From contig CAYVRP010000012.1 of assembly GCA_964454025.1 (NCBI GenBank), positions 38,358 through 102,357 of the forward strand: a DNA stretch of 64,000 nucleotides, read 5' to 3'. The stretch is from JAFGBI01 sp964454025 (GTDB lineage: Bacteria; Myxococcota_A; Polyangia; Polyangiales; Polyangiaceae). Position numbers and translations under genes: made by a program. The notes under the pieces are model-generated. The model was not told where the DNA came from and did not search any database. It saw only the letters and a program-made list of their open reading frames with translations. This document shows, piece by piece, positions 1 through 7,860 of this stretch (position 1 is the first letter of the stretch; the number at the start of each line of letters is the position of its first letter).

Positions 1-130
1 CCTGGACGTTGAAGACGACGAGCATCGCCGCGGCGAGGCAGACGAAGGCGACGGAGACGGAGAAGATGCTGAGGACGTGGAGCCGCCAGTCGTTGCGGCC
101 CCCGCGCCATGCACGATCGAGGGGGGTCAT
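1..130 (-). CDS. ftsX: Cell-division ABC transporter permease FtsX, N-terminal fragment
   Basis: Only the first 43 codons lie in the window. The gene continues past position 1 on the minus strand. The visible start (MTPLDRAWRG) has a short cytoplasmic stretch and then a hydrophobic segment of about 20 residues, as in the first membrane helix of FtsX. An AGGAGG Shine-Dalgarno sequence sits 7 bases before the ATG, and the gene follows the ftsE stop by 9 bases, the usual ftsE-ftsX order. FtsX is the membrane partner of FtsE and controls peptidoglycan hydrolases at the division site. The assignment rests mainly on this context because so little of the protein is present. Confidence 0.75.
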   Translation of the reverse strand, partial: MTPLDRAWRGGRNDWRLHVLSIFSVSVAFVCLAAAMLVVFNVQ

Positions 131-139
131 GCTGGCCTC

Positions 140-928
140 CTACGCGACGCAGAGGTCGGCGCCGTCGAGCTCCTCGTCGAGCCCGTGCGGCACGTCGGTC
201 GCCTTGCCCTCGTCCAGGACCACGACCCGGCGAGGACGCACGTCGAGCAGCGAGCGATCGTGGGTGGCGAAGAGCACCGTGACGCCCGTCTCGTGGATGT
301 CCTCGAACAGCCCGAGGATGTCCACGGCGAGCTGGGGGGCGAGGTTGCCGGGGGGCTCGTCCGCGAGCACGAGCGCGGGTGCGCCGACGATGGCGCGCGC
401 CACGGCGACACGCTGTTGCTCCCCACCCGAGAGGGCCCCGGCGAGGTCCTTGCCGCGACCGCCGAGCCCGACCCGGTCGAGGGCCTCACCGACGCGGGTA
501 CGTATGATCCTCGGCGCGACCCCGAGCACCTCGAGGGGGAGCCCGACGTTCTCGAGAACGCTCCAGTTCGGCACCAGCTTGAAGTCCTGGAACACGATCC
601 CAATGTTCCGGCGAAGATACGGGACGCTGGCCGCGGCCAGGCGTCCGACCTCCCGCCCCAGGAAGAGGATGCGACCGGCGTCGACCTGCTCGGCGGCGTA
701 GAGGAGCCGGAGCAGGGTGCTCTTGCCCGAACCCGAGGGCCCGGTGATGAAGACGAACTCGCCCCGCTGGATCTCGAGGCTGAGGCCCCGGAGCACCGGG
801 GCATCGGCGCGGTAGGCCTTGTGCACCCCCTCGAAGACGAGGATCGGGCGCCGTGCCGCGGTAGCATCGAAGCGGCTACCCGCCCGGAGCGCCTGACGGA
901 AGACACGCTTGCCCGACGGGGTGTCCAT
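140..928 (-). CDS. ftsE: Cell-division ATP-binding protein FtsE
   Basis: ABC ATPase of 262 aa with all main motifs: Walker A GPSGSGKST (residues 63-71), the FtsE-like Q-loop FQDFKL, signature LSGGEQQRV from residue 167, Walker B LVLADE (to residue 191) and switch His in FATHD. FtsE powers the FtsEX complex that links the divisome to cell-wall hydrolysis. The ATG at 928 was chosen because a longer in-frame start at 1003 would run into the promoter region of the divergent gene starting at 1002. Two positions are unusual: the segment after Walker B reads EPPGNLAP where the family normally has EPTGNLDP, so the D-loop Asp is Ala. The ABC assignment is certain; FtsE rather than a LolD-like ATPase is supported by the downstream ftsX start. 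Confidence 0.88.
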   Translation of the reverse strand: MDTPSGKRVFRQALRAGSRFDATAARRPILVFEGVHKAYRADAPVLRGLSLEIQRGEFVFITGPSGSGKSTLLRLLYAAEQVDAGRILFLGREVGRLAAASVPYLRRNIGIVFQDFKLVPNWSVLENVGLPLEVLGVAPRIIRTRVGEALDRVGLGGRGKDLAGALSGGEQQRVAVARAIVGAPALVLADEPPGNLAPQLAVDILGLFEDIHETGVTVLFATHDRSLLDVRPRRVVVLDEGKATDVPHGLDEELDGADLCVA

Positions 929-1001
929 GGCACCCGGGGTACCAGGACGCCGCGTGACCACACAACTTTTCTGCGCCTCCTCCGCCCCCCCTCCCCGCCC
1001 C

Positions 1002-1937
1002 ATGCGCCTCGCCTACTTCGGCCTCCCGCTGGCCGGCTGCCTGCTCGCCGAGGACGGACACGACATCGCGCTCGCGGTGCTCTCGCCCGTGCCCGCGGTG
1101 GGGGCGCGGCGCCTCACCCGGCGACTCGGACCGGACCGGGTGGTGCGGGTCGATCGCGAGGGACGCTACGCCACCGAGGTGGCCACGCGCCTCGCGGCGG
1201 CCGCCCCCGCCCTGATCGTATCCTGGTTCTGGACCCGGAAGCTGCCCCTGGACTGGATCGCGAGGGGCCGCCTGGGCGGCGTCGGCGTGCACCCGTCCCT
1301 GCTCCCGCGCCACCGCGGCCCCAACCCGTACTTCTGGGCCATCGACGCCGGCGACGCCGTCACGGGAGTGACGGTGCACCGCCTCACGGCAGAGTACGAT
1401 CGGGGCGAGGTGCTCGCCACCCGCACCCTGGAGGTCGGCGAGCGCGACGCCTGGCAGCTGGCGCGCGCGCTCGACGGTCCGAGCCTCGCCGCGCTGCGCG
1501 CGACGGTCCGCCGCCTCGCCGTCGGCGACGTCGTCGGGACCCCCCAGGCCGAGGCCGAGGCGACCTGGGCTCCCGAACCCACCGGGGCCGCGCTCCGCGT
1601 GGACTTCCGCTGGCCAACGGAGCGCGTGCTGCGCCGAGTCCGCGCGCTCAGCCCGACCCCCGGGCTGGCCCTCGAGATCCGGGATGTGCGCTGCTTCGTG
1701 CTGGCGGCCACGCGGAGCGAGGAGGTGCCGCCCGCGCTCTTGCCGGGTGAGGCCGGCGTCGCGCGCGCGGGGCCGCGGCGGGTGCTCCTGCGGACGGGTG
1801 ACGGCGCGATCGCGGTGACCGCCGCGGTCATCGTAGAAGACGTGGACGATGAGAAGGTGGTACGGGTCGACGGTGAGGAACTTGCGCGCCGGATCTTCGG
1901 GCCGGGGGTGTTAGACTCCGTCCCGGGAGGCTGCTGA
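1002..1937 (+). CDS. Methionyl-tRNA formyltransferase-like protein (formyl-transferase fold)
   Basis: Protein of 311 aa with the N10-formyl-tetrahydrofolate formyltransferase fold. The hallmark HPSLLPRHRG is at residues 97-106, followed by the TGVTVH and YDRGEVL segments. Enzymes of this family move a formyl group from 10-formyl-THF to an amino group (Met-tRNA, amino-sugars, purine precursors). The catalytic Asn-x-His-Asp triad seems incomplete: His97 and Asp133 are in place, but Gly95 stands where Asn is expected. A C-terminal region of about 130 aa follows, as in Fmt. It could be a sugar formyltransferase or a diverged Fmt paralogue. It is divergent from ftsE, and the next gene starts one base after its stop. 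Confidence 0.7.
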   Translation: MRLAYFGLPLAGCLLAEDGHDIALAVLSPVPAVGARRLTRRLGPDRVVRVDREGRYATEVATRLAAAAPALIVSWFWTRKLPLDWIARGRLGGVGVHPSLLPRHRGPNPYFWAIDAGDAVTGVTVHRLTAEYDRGEVLATRTLEVGERDAWQLARALDGPSLAALRATVRRLAVGDVVGTPQAEAEATWAPEPTGAALRVDFRWPTERVLRRVRALSPTPGLALEIRDVRCFVLAATRSEEVPPALLPGEAGVARAGPRRVLLRTGDGAIAVTAAVIVEDVDDEKVVRVDGEELARRIFGPGVLDSVPGGC

Positions 1938-2714
1938 ATGAGCGACCCCATCACTCTCGCCCGCTCGGCCCGCGAGGCACTCTCTGGCGCGCTCGGCCTG
2001 CTCCAGGCGCCGGGGACGCCCGCGGCGCTGATCGCCGTGGCCGAGCCGATCGCCGCCGCGTTGAGGGTGCTTCGCGGCGTCGAGATCGGCGGCGGGACAC
2101 CGGTCGAGCCTGCGGCTCGCGAGGCGCTGGGCGCGGTGCGACGGGCGCTCGGTCTGCTGCAAGAGCAGCTCGGCGCGCACCCGGCGGTCGACGAAGTGGT
2201 CGAGGTCGGCGCCCAGTCGCTATCGCGCGTGCACGACCTGGCGCGAGCCGCGGGCGACCCGCCGCGCGTGGCCGCGGGAACCGCGGCGGCGCCGGAGAGG
2301 ATCCCCCAGCCAGCGGCGCCGGCGCCGCCGGACGCGGCGGCCGCGGCCGCGCCCGGCGGGAGCCGGCGGACCGCGGCGCCCCCCGTCACGATCCTGGCGG
2401 ACCTCGGGGTGCACAGCGCCACCAACTTCTACCGCGGGCTGAACGGCAACGACGTGGTCGAGTCCGGGGGCATCTTCGTCGCCACCTACCAGATCCCGGC
2501 CGTGGGTCAGCCGGTGCTCCTGCGCATCGCGCTCCCCGGCGGCTATGAGTTCGAGGCGCGCGGCGTCGTGCGATGGACGCGCGACGCGCCCGAGTCGGGC
2601 GCGCTGGCTCCTCCGGGCTTCGGCGCCCGGTTCACGGAAATCACCCCCGAAGGGCGGCAGCTCGTCCGCCGCTACGTGCGGAACCGCGAGCCCCTGCTCC
2701 ACGACGATCCGTGA
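1938..2714 (+). CDS. PilZ-domain protein, myxobacterial type
   Basis: Protein of 258 aa. Residues 1-110 are Ala/Leu-rich and probably helical, residues 110-145 are an Ala/Pro linker, and the C-terminal 110 residues look like the diverged PilZ domain common in myxobacterial paralogues (TIGR02266 type): ESGGIFVATYQ, then a GxxxEARGVVRW strand and GFGARF. PilZ domains bind cyclic di-GMP or act as protein adaptors. The canonical RxxxR c-di-GMP motif is not evident, so binding is uncertain. The start has a GGGAGG Shine-Dalgarno about 8 bases upstream, and the ATG directly follows the formyltransferase stop. Its own stop overlaps the next start (GTGA), which implies translational coupling. Confidence 0.75.
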   Translation: MSDPITLARSAREALSGALGLLQAPGTPAALIAVAEPIAAALRVLRGVEIGGGTPVEPAAREALGAVRRALGLLQEQLGAHPAVDEVVEVGAQSLSRVHDLARAAGDPPRVAAGTAAAPERIPQPAAPAPPDAAAAAAPGGSRRTAAPPVTILADLGVHSATNFYRGLNGNDVVESGGIFVATYQIPAVGQPVLLRIALPGGYEFEARGVVRWTRDAPESGALAPPGFGARFTEITPEGRQLVRRYVRNREPLLHDDP

Positions 2715-5671
2715 GCCGCGCTGCGCGCCTCCTGCTCCCGCTGCTGCTCGTCGCCCTCGCGGTCGCGACGGCGGCGCCGCCCGCCCGGGCCGGCGATCCT
2801 TACCTCGAGTGGTACACGGTCGAGACGCCGCGCTTCCGCGTCCACTTCCACGGCGGCCTCGAGTGGCACGCGCAGCGGGTCGCGACGCTCGCCGAGGCGG
2901 TCACCGACGACCTCGAGCGCGAGGCGGGCTGGCGCCCACGAAACGTCATCCACGTGATAGTGACGGACGACACGGACGACGCGAACGGCTCCGCGTCGCT
3001 CCGCCCCCATGCGCTCGTGCGCATGTTCGTGACCGCCCCGGACGACATGGCCGCCCTGGGGGACTACGACGAATGGTTGAGCCTGCTGTTCACCCACGAG
3101 CACACGCACATCGTGCACGTGGACAACACCACCGGCCTGCCCGCGCTCGTCAACGCGCTGCTCGGCCGCACCTACACGCCCAACCAGATCCAGCCCAAAT
3201 GGATCATCGAGGGCTGGGCGGTCTACCTGGAGAGCAAGTATAGCTCCGGTGGTCGCCTGCGATCGTCGCTGTACAACATGTTCCTCCGCGCCGACGTGCT
3301 GGAGGGGAACCTGGCGAGCATCGATCAGGTCAGCAATGACCCGCGGCGCTGGCCCGGGGGGACGCTCTGGTACCTGTATGGCGGCAACTTCGTCGAGTGG
3401 CTCTCGGAGACGTACGGGGAGGACACGATGTCCGCCATCTCCGGGCACTACGGCCGCCACCTGCTGGCGTGGGGGATCAACCGCTCGGTGCGGCACGTGA
3501 CGGGCCGAACCTACCCGGAGCTCTGGGCCGGATGGCAGAACCAGCTGGCGCGGGAGACGGCGGCGCCCGTAGCGGCGGTGCGCGCGCGGGGGCTGCGCGA
3601 GGGGCCGCGGCTCACCAACCTGGGGCGCACCGTCGCGTACCCCCGTTGGGTGCCGGCCGCCGCCCGCCGCGGCGACGCAGAGGAGGTGCAGCTGTACGTC
3701 GACGACGGAGATCGCCCGTCGGGGCTGTACCGGGTGGAGCTCGCGGCCCGCGATCGGATCGGCGCCGCCCCCCGCCTGGTCACGCGGAGCACCGGAGCGG
3801 CGTCGGGGTTCGACCCCGACGGCAACCTCTACTACTTCACGCTGGCGCCGTCCGCGCGCCACTACGGCTTCAGCGACCTGATGCGGCTGGGCCGCGACGG
3901 GCGCGCCCCGCGGGGCATCGAGGGCGCCGTCGATCGCCTGACCGTGGGGCGGCGGGCGCGGGACCCGGACGTCAGCCCCGACGGACGGCACATCGTGTAC
4001 ACGACCAACCGCGCCGGCACCACGACGCTGCGCATCGCCGAGATCGACGCCACCGGCGCGCTGGTGAACGAGCGGGCGCTGGTGCCGAGCGCGCGCTACG
4101 AGCAGGCGTTCACCCCGCGCTTCTCGCCGGATGGGCGCCACGTCGTGTACGGCGCCTGGACCGCCGGCGGCTTCCGCGACATCCGCGTAGTGGAGGTGGA
4201 AACCGGGCGGTTCTTCGAGCTGTTCCACGACCGAGCGGTGGAGCAGCAGCCGACCTTCAGCCCCGACGGACGCACGATCTACTTCACCTCCGACCGCACC
4301 GGCATCCCCAACGTCTACGCGTTCGACCTCGAGACCCGTCGCCTCGCCCAGGTAACGAATGTCCTCACCGGGGCGTACATGCCCGAGCTCTCGAACGATG
4401 GCGCGACCCTGTACTACGTCGGCTACACCTCGCGGGGCTTCGATCTCTACGCGCTTCCCCTCGACCCGGCGCGCTTTCTGCCGGCGCTCCCGTACGTCGA
4501 TCGTCGCCCGAGCCCGCGCCCGCGCCCGTCGACGGCGCGCTGGCCCGTACGCCGCTACCGCCCGGGCGAAACCCTGCGACCGCGGGCATACACCGTGGAC
4601 GTCGGCCCCGGCACGTTCGGCAACGCGGTCATCATCACGACCACCGGCAGCGACGCCGCCAACCTCCACGCCACCACGGCGACGCTCGCCATCGACGACG
4701 TGGAGGGCCTCTCAGACGCGGCGGTCGACTACGCCTACGCGGGACTGCCGGCGACGCTCCGGGCGCGCCTGTCGCGCCGCGCCGCGCCGCGCCGCGACTA
4801 CGCCTTCGGCGGCGAACAGCGCCGCTACGTCGAGGTGGCGACCGGGCTGTCGACGGGGATCTCGTACTCGATGCCGCGCGCCTTCGACAGCCAGGAGCGC
4901 GCGCTCACCTACAGCGCGCAGATCCTGGACGCCGAGCTCCCGGTGGGTGACGACCTCGATCCCTACGCGCCGGTGGGGCAGGACCCCTACCGGGGGCTGC
5001 TGGCGCTCCTGCACGCAGGATACTCGTACAGCAACGTGACCCGCGAAACCTACTCGATCGGATCCGAGCGCGGCTTCGCGGCCTCGCTGGGCGCCGACTT
5101 CGCCGGAGACGCGACCGGGAGCGAGAGCTCGCTGACGGTGATGAACGGGCGGCTGCGAGGCTACCTGCCCCTGCCGTGGGGCCGCCACCAGGTGCTCGCG
5201 CTCGCCCTCTCGGGCGGCGCCTCCGCCGGCGACTATGCGCGCCGGGGGCTGTTCTACACGGGGGGGTTCGTCGAGGTCCCGTATCTGGACGCCCTGCGCG
5301 ACGGCGTCTCGGCCGGGGCGTTCGTCCTGCGCGGCTACGCCCGATCGCAGTTCGTCGGCGCTCGCTTCCTGCTGGCCAACGCGGAGTACCGCGCTCCGGT
5401 CCTCTACCTCGAGCGGGGCGTCGAGACGCTGCCGGTATTCATCCGCAGCGTCACGGCCGTGGGTTTCGCCGACTACGGGGGGGCCTTCACGGCCCTGAAC
5501 CCGGATCACCCGCTCGACGACCTCCAGCTCGGACTCGGCGCCGAGCTCTGGGTCGAGCTGACGTTCGGCTACGTGGCGAACGCCAACGTCCGCGTTGGCT
5601 ACGCTCGCGGCACCGACAGCTCGGCCGTCGACGGCGGCCAGCGGTACCTGGTGATCTCCTCGGCGTTCTGA
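2711..5671 (+). CDS. Exported zinc metallopeptidase / TolB-like propeller / outer-membrane barrel fusion
   Basis: A 986-aa protein starting at a GTG that overlaps the PilZ stop by 4 bases. This start gives a clean signal peptide (ArgAla-rich cleavage site near residue 27). Residues 35-250 resemble the MA-type metallopeptidases, with HEHTH (129-133, an HExxH motif) and a downstream EGWAVYLE that can give the third zinc ligand (E168). Residues about 300-640 hold PD40/TolB-type propeller blades, with repeated SPDGRxxxY motifs. The C-terminal 330 residues alternate like an outer-membrane beta-barrel (surface-antigen/BamA style) and end in Phe. The protein is therefore probably anchored in the outer membrane with a periplasmic or surface peptidase. 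The substrate is unknown. Confidence 0.8.
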   Translation: MSRAARLLLPLLLVALAVATAAPPARAGDPYLEWYTVETPRFRVHFHGGLEWHAQRVATLAEAVTDDLEREAGWRPRNVIHVIVTDDTDDANGSASLRPHALVRMFVTAPDDMAALGDYDEWLSLLFTHEHTHIVHVDNTTGLPALVNALLGRTYTPNQIQPKWIIEGWAVYLESKYSSGGRLRSSLYNMFLRADVLEGNLASIDQVSNDPRRWPGGTLWYLYGGNFVEWLSETYGEDTMSAISGHYGRHLLAWGINRSVRHVTGRTYPELWAGWQNQLARETAAPVAAVRARGLREGPRLTNLGRTVAYPRWVPAAARRGDAEEVQLYVDDGDRPSGLYRVELAARDRIGAAPRLVTRSTGAASGFDPDGNLYYFTLAPSARHYGFSDLMRLGRDGRAPRGIEGAVDRLTVGRRARDPDVSPDGRHIVYTTNRAGTTTLRIAEIDATGALVNERALVPSARYEQAFTPRFSPDGRHVVYGAWTAGGFRDIRVVEVETGRFFELFHDRAVEQQPTFSPDGRTIYFTSDRTGIPNVYAFDLETRRLAQVTNVLTGAYMPELSNDGATLYYVGYTSRGFDLYALPLDPARFLPALPYVDRRPSPRPRPSTARWPVRRYRPGETLRPRAYTVDVGPGTFGNAVIITTTGSDAANLHATTATLAIDDVEGLSDAAVDYAYAGLPATLRARLSRRAAPRRDYAFGGEQRRYVEVATGLSTGISYSMPRAFDSQERALTYSAQILDAELPVGDDLDPYAPVGQDPYRGLLALLHAGYSYSNVTRETYSIGSERGFAASLGADFAGDATGSESSLTVMNGRLRGYLPLPWGRHQVLALALSGGASAGDYARRGLFYTGGFVEVPYLDALRDGVSAGAFVLRGYARSQFVGARFLLANAEYRAPVLYLERGVETLPVFIRSVTAVGFADYGGAFTALNPDHPLDDLQLGLGAELWVELTFGYVANANVRVGYARGTDSSAVDGGQRYLVISSAF

Positions 5672-5751
5672 GGTGGGGGCGGGCGGCGGGGCTCCCCGGC
5701 GGTGGGGGGTTTCTTGGCCGAGGCGCGCGCTCTCGGCTAGGGGTGGCTTCG

Positions 5752-6288
5752 ATGACGTCGGCGCGTGGGAGGTGCAGGGGGCGGGCCCCGACGCGGCTCG
5801 GCACCTGGCTATTCACGGTCGTGCTCGGGGTCGCCTGCGGGCTGACGGGCTGCTACGCGCCACCCTCGGTCACGCAGCGCGTCAGCGACGCGGCGCGGGA
5901 CCTCAACCTGGCCGCTCGCTTCGGTGACCTGGAGGGGGCCGCCGCGCTGGCGGCACCGGCGGTCCGCGCCGAGTTTCTGGCGCGCCGCGCCCTGTGGGGC
6001 GGCGAGATCCGCATCCTCGACGTCGAGCTCCAGGGCCTGCGCGTGGACGAGGCGGGCGCGCGAGCCTTCGTCGAGGTCAACGTCTCCTGGATGCGCACGA
6101 GCGAGAGCGCCCTTCGCGTCACGCGCATCGCGCAGGTGTGGCGCGAACGGGACGGCGACTGGCTCTTGACCCAGGAGACGCGCGTGGCGGGGGACGTCGG
6201 CGTCTTCGGCGAGCCCGTCGCTGTGCCGGCCGACGAGCCGCCACAGCGCCAGTTCGAGACGCGCCGCCTCACCCCTGTCATCGAGTAG
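5752..6288 (+). CDS. Lipoprotein, possible NTF2-like fold
   Basis: Protein of 178 aa. A basic N-terminus and a hydrophobic helix end in a lipobox (LTGC, Cys34), so it should be lipidated and face the periplasm. The rest alternates helix and strand with the pattern of small NTF2/SnoaL-like domains: an N-terminal helix pair (DLNLAARFGDLEGAAAL), then strands around VEVNVSWM and the WRERDGDWLL segment typical of such folds. No catalytic residues are recognisable, so the function is not known. The ATG at 5752 was chosen because it puts the lipobox at the right distance. It lies 80 bases after the metallopeptidase gene and could share its transcript. Confidence 0.65.
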   Translation: MTSARGRCRGRAPTRLGTWLFTVVLGVACGLTGCYAPPSVTQRVSDAARDLNLAARFGDLEGAAALAAPAVRAEFLARRALWGGEIRILDVELQGLRVDEAGARAFVEVNVSWMRTSESALRVTRIAQVWRERDGDWLLTQETRVAGDVGVFGEPVAVPADEPPQRQFETRRLTPVIE

Positions 6289-6336
6289 GTCACGGGCGGA
6301 CCGCTGACCTCGCGGCGCGTCGCTCGCTCCGCTCCG

Positions 6337-6398
6337 CGGGCCAGGCCCCCTGCCGCCGCCGCGATCCGGGGCGCGGCGGGCACGGAGGCCCAGGCCCG
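6337..6398. terminator. Imperfect inverted repeat between convergent genes
   Basis: A long imperfect inverted repeat (arms about 6337-6363 and 6372-6398) lies between the convergent lipoprotein and TM2 genes. Both arms are rich in GGCC and GCGGCGG. There is no T-tract. A shared bidirectional terminator is the simplest reading, but the pairing has several mismatches. Confidence 0.4.
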
Positions 6399-6408
6399 CC
6401 GACGAGCG

Positions 6409-6615
6409 CTACTTCTGGAGCTCCTGGCCGTTGGCGTCCGGGATCTTGTTCATCGCGATCATGATGAAGTCGATGAGCGTCCAGATCCCCAGCCCGCCGC
6501 AGGTCAGCAGCTTGGCCACGCCGAGCCCCGTGTAGCCGAGGTAGAAGCGGTCCACGCCGAAGCCGCCGACGAAGAACGACAACAACAGAGCAGTCATCCA
6601 GCTCTTCTTTTCCAT
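6409..6615 (-). CDS. TM2-domain small membrane protein
   Basis: A 68-aa protein beginning MEKKSWMTALLLSFF. It shows the TM2 domain pattern: a first helix, the loop GGFGVDRFYLGYTGLG with the conserved Asp-Arg-Phe-Tyr-Leu-Gly, then a Gly-rich turn (LLTCGGLGIWTLIDF) and a second helix. Proteins of this type sit in the inner membrane; their role in bacteria is poorly defined. The start at 6615 is preceded by a good GGGAGG Shine-Dalgarno about 9 bases away, part of which lies in a hairpin (separate entry). An alternative in-frame ATG five codons upstream would destroy that spacing. Confidence 0.85.
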   Translation of the reverse strand: MEKKSWMTALLLSFFVGGFGVDRFYLGYTGLGVAKLLTCGGLGIWTLIDFIMIAMNKIPDANGQELQK

Positions 6616-6622
6616 CTTCAAT

Positions 6623-6644
6623 CCTCCCATTCGAGCAGAATGGG
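6623..6644 (-). promoter_or_regulatory. Hairpin overlapping the ribosome-binding site of the TM2 gene
   Basis: On the minus strand a perfect 7-bp stem (CCCATTC, 5-base loop, GAATGGG; plus positions 6626-6644) ends inside the Shine-Dalgarno GGGAGG (plus 6623-6628). The last three stem bases are the first half of the ribosome-binding site, so folding of the leader could hide it. Whether this controls translation is inference. Confidence 0.4.
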
Positions 6645-7079
6645 ACGATAGCCAAAGTGGCGAGCGAAGCCTAGTCCCTCGCGGGGAGCGGGGACCGAGA
6701 AGCTCCCGTGATTGGGGTACCGCGCCGCCGCGATCGAGGTGTCCGAGCACCGGCAGCGTCGCGCCGGGCCACCGCCCTAGGGGGGCCAGGAGCGCGGAAG
6801 GCCAACATCCCCAGCCATGATCACCCCCTCATCGCGCGCCACGACCCGCCCCGCGAAACCGTCGCCGGTGACGGCCACCGCGAGCGTCGGTCGCGGTCGG
6901 TCGTTGCCCGGAGCAACGGAAAAGGCCGCCCCGGGCCAAGACGCTCAAGCTCGGTCCACGCTCGGCGCGGGCACGTTGCCGGAGCTGCCCTGGGGGAGGG
7001 TCCTATGCCGGCGAGGGGCTCCAGCAAGGCCATTCCGGCGCAGCGATCACCCCTGTTGCCGCGCCTGGTGCTGGCGCCG
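6645..7079. other. Intergenic stretch without a recognisable gene
   Basis: This stretch probably carries the promoter of the TM2 gene. The open frames in it have no recognisable motif, no good ribosome-binding site and codon use unlike the neighbours. Composition is less GC-extreme than in the flanking genes. No RNA gene was recognised. Confidence 0.5.
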
Positions 7080-7226
7080 TCAGCTTCGAGGCTTCTTCTC
7101 TGGCTTCTCCGCGCCGTGGCGCTCCGCCTTGACAGCCGCCACCCTTCGCTCCTCGCGCTGCGCGAGGTGTTCCTGGCTCTTCCGGCGCCGCATCTTCATC
7201 GAGTTTCGTCGATCGAACCTGCCCAT
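7080..7226 (-). CDS. Small very basic hypothetical protein
   Basis: A 48-aa ORF starting MGRFDRRNSMKMRRRKSQE and rich in Arg/Lys and Glu throughout, with a Lys/Pro tail. The high Lys content is unusual for this genome's non-coding frames and argues for a real gene. An AGAGAGG-like purine run lies about 8 bases before the ATG. It resembles in style the short basic proteins annotated as hypothetical in myxobacteria, possibly nucleic-acid or ribosome associated, but no family could be named. Confidence 0.5.
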   Translation of the reverse strand: MGRFDRRNSMKMRRRKSQEHLAQREERRVAAVKAERHGAEKPEKKPRS

Positions 7227-7344
7227 GTCCGGCCTCTCTGAGGGGCCGCTCGGATACAACAGCCCGATGGCCCCGGTCAACCCACCTCCGCCCGGCCGAC
7301 CGTAGCCTGGCGCGAGCCGTCAGCACCTCCCGCCGCGGCAGGCG

Positions 7345-7596
7345 TCAGCCGCTCGACGCGTCCTCGAGCGGCTGCTCGCGGTCGCGCACCTCAAGCCGAT
7401 ACCGGCTGTTGACCGTCTCGATGTAGAAGACGTCACGATTGGCGAGCCGCATCACGCGCTTCACCGGGGTGGTGACGTATTCGTGCATCCCGTCGGAGAA
7501 CTCGATGACGACCACCGAGCCCTTCCGCGGCGCCCGCACGAGCCGCCCGCTGACGGCACGCGAGCCGCGCCCGAGCTTGCGAAGCACCACCTGCAC
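7345..7596 (-). CDS. Small hypothetical protein
   Basis: An 83-aa protein from a GTG at 7596. The central part (SVVVIEFSDGMHEYVTTPV) and the following segment (RDVFYIETVNSRYRLEV) look like alternating beta-strands of a small barrel. There is no signal peptide and no known motif. The start was chosen because residues upstream of it read as low-complexity shadow sequence. Function unknown; the amphipathic strand pattern makes it a credible real gene. Confidence 0.5.
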   Translation of the reverse strand: MQVVLRKLGRGSRAVSGRLVRAPRKGSVVVIEFSDGMHEYVTTPVKRVMRLANRDVFYIETVNSRYRLEVRDREQPLEDASSG

Positions 7597-7860
7597 GAGA
7601 CTAGGGTAGCAATCGAAGCGATGTCGATCCAGTCCCCCACCGCGACGCGGCCAGTCTTCCGGTCCTCGCCGACCGCGCGCAAGGGCCGGCAACCGGGCAC
7701 GGGACCGACGGCTGGCGCGTGCTAGCGCGACGGGGCCGGGGCGCGAGCGCCGCTTCCTCGTGGCGCCCCACCGACACGGTACGTGTGATCAGGACCGAGG
7801 CGCACGGGCGGGGGGGGCGCGGCGCACACCCGCGGGGAGGCGCCGGGGCACCGTTCGGGA

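Noticed and set aside
2220..4669. Long minus-strand frames opposite the PilZ and metallopeptidase genes
   Set aside because: They are Arg/Gly/Val-rich shadow frames without motifs, while the plus strand has signal peptide, HExxH and propeller repeats.
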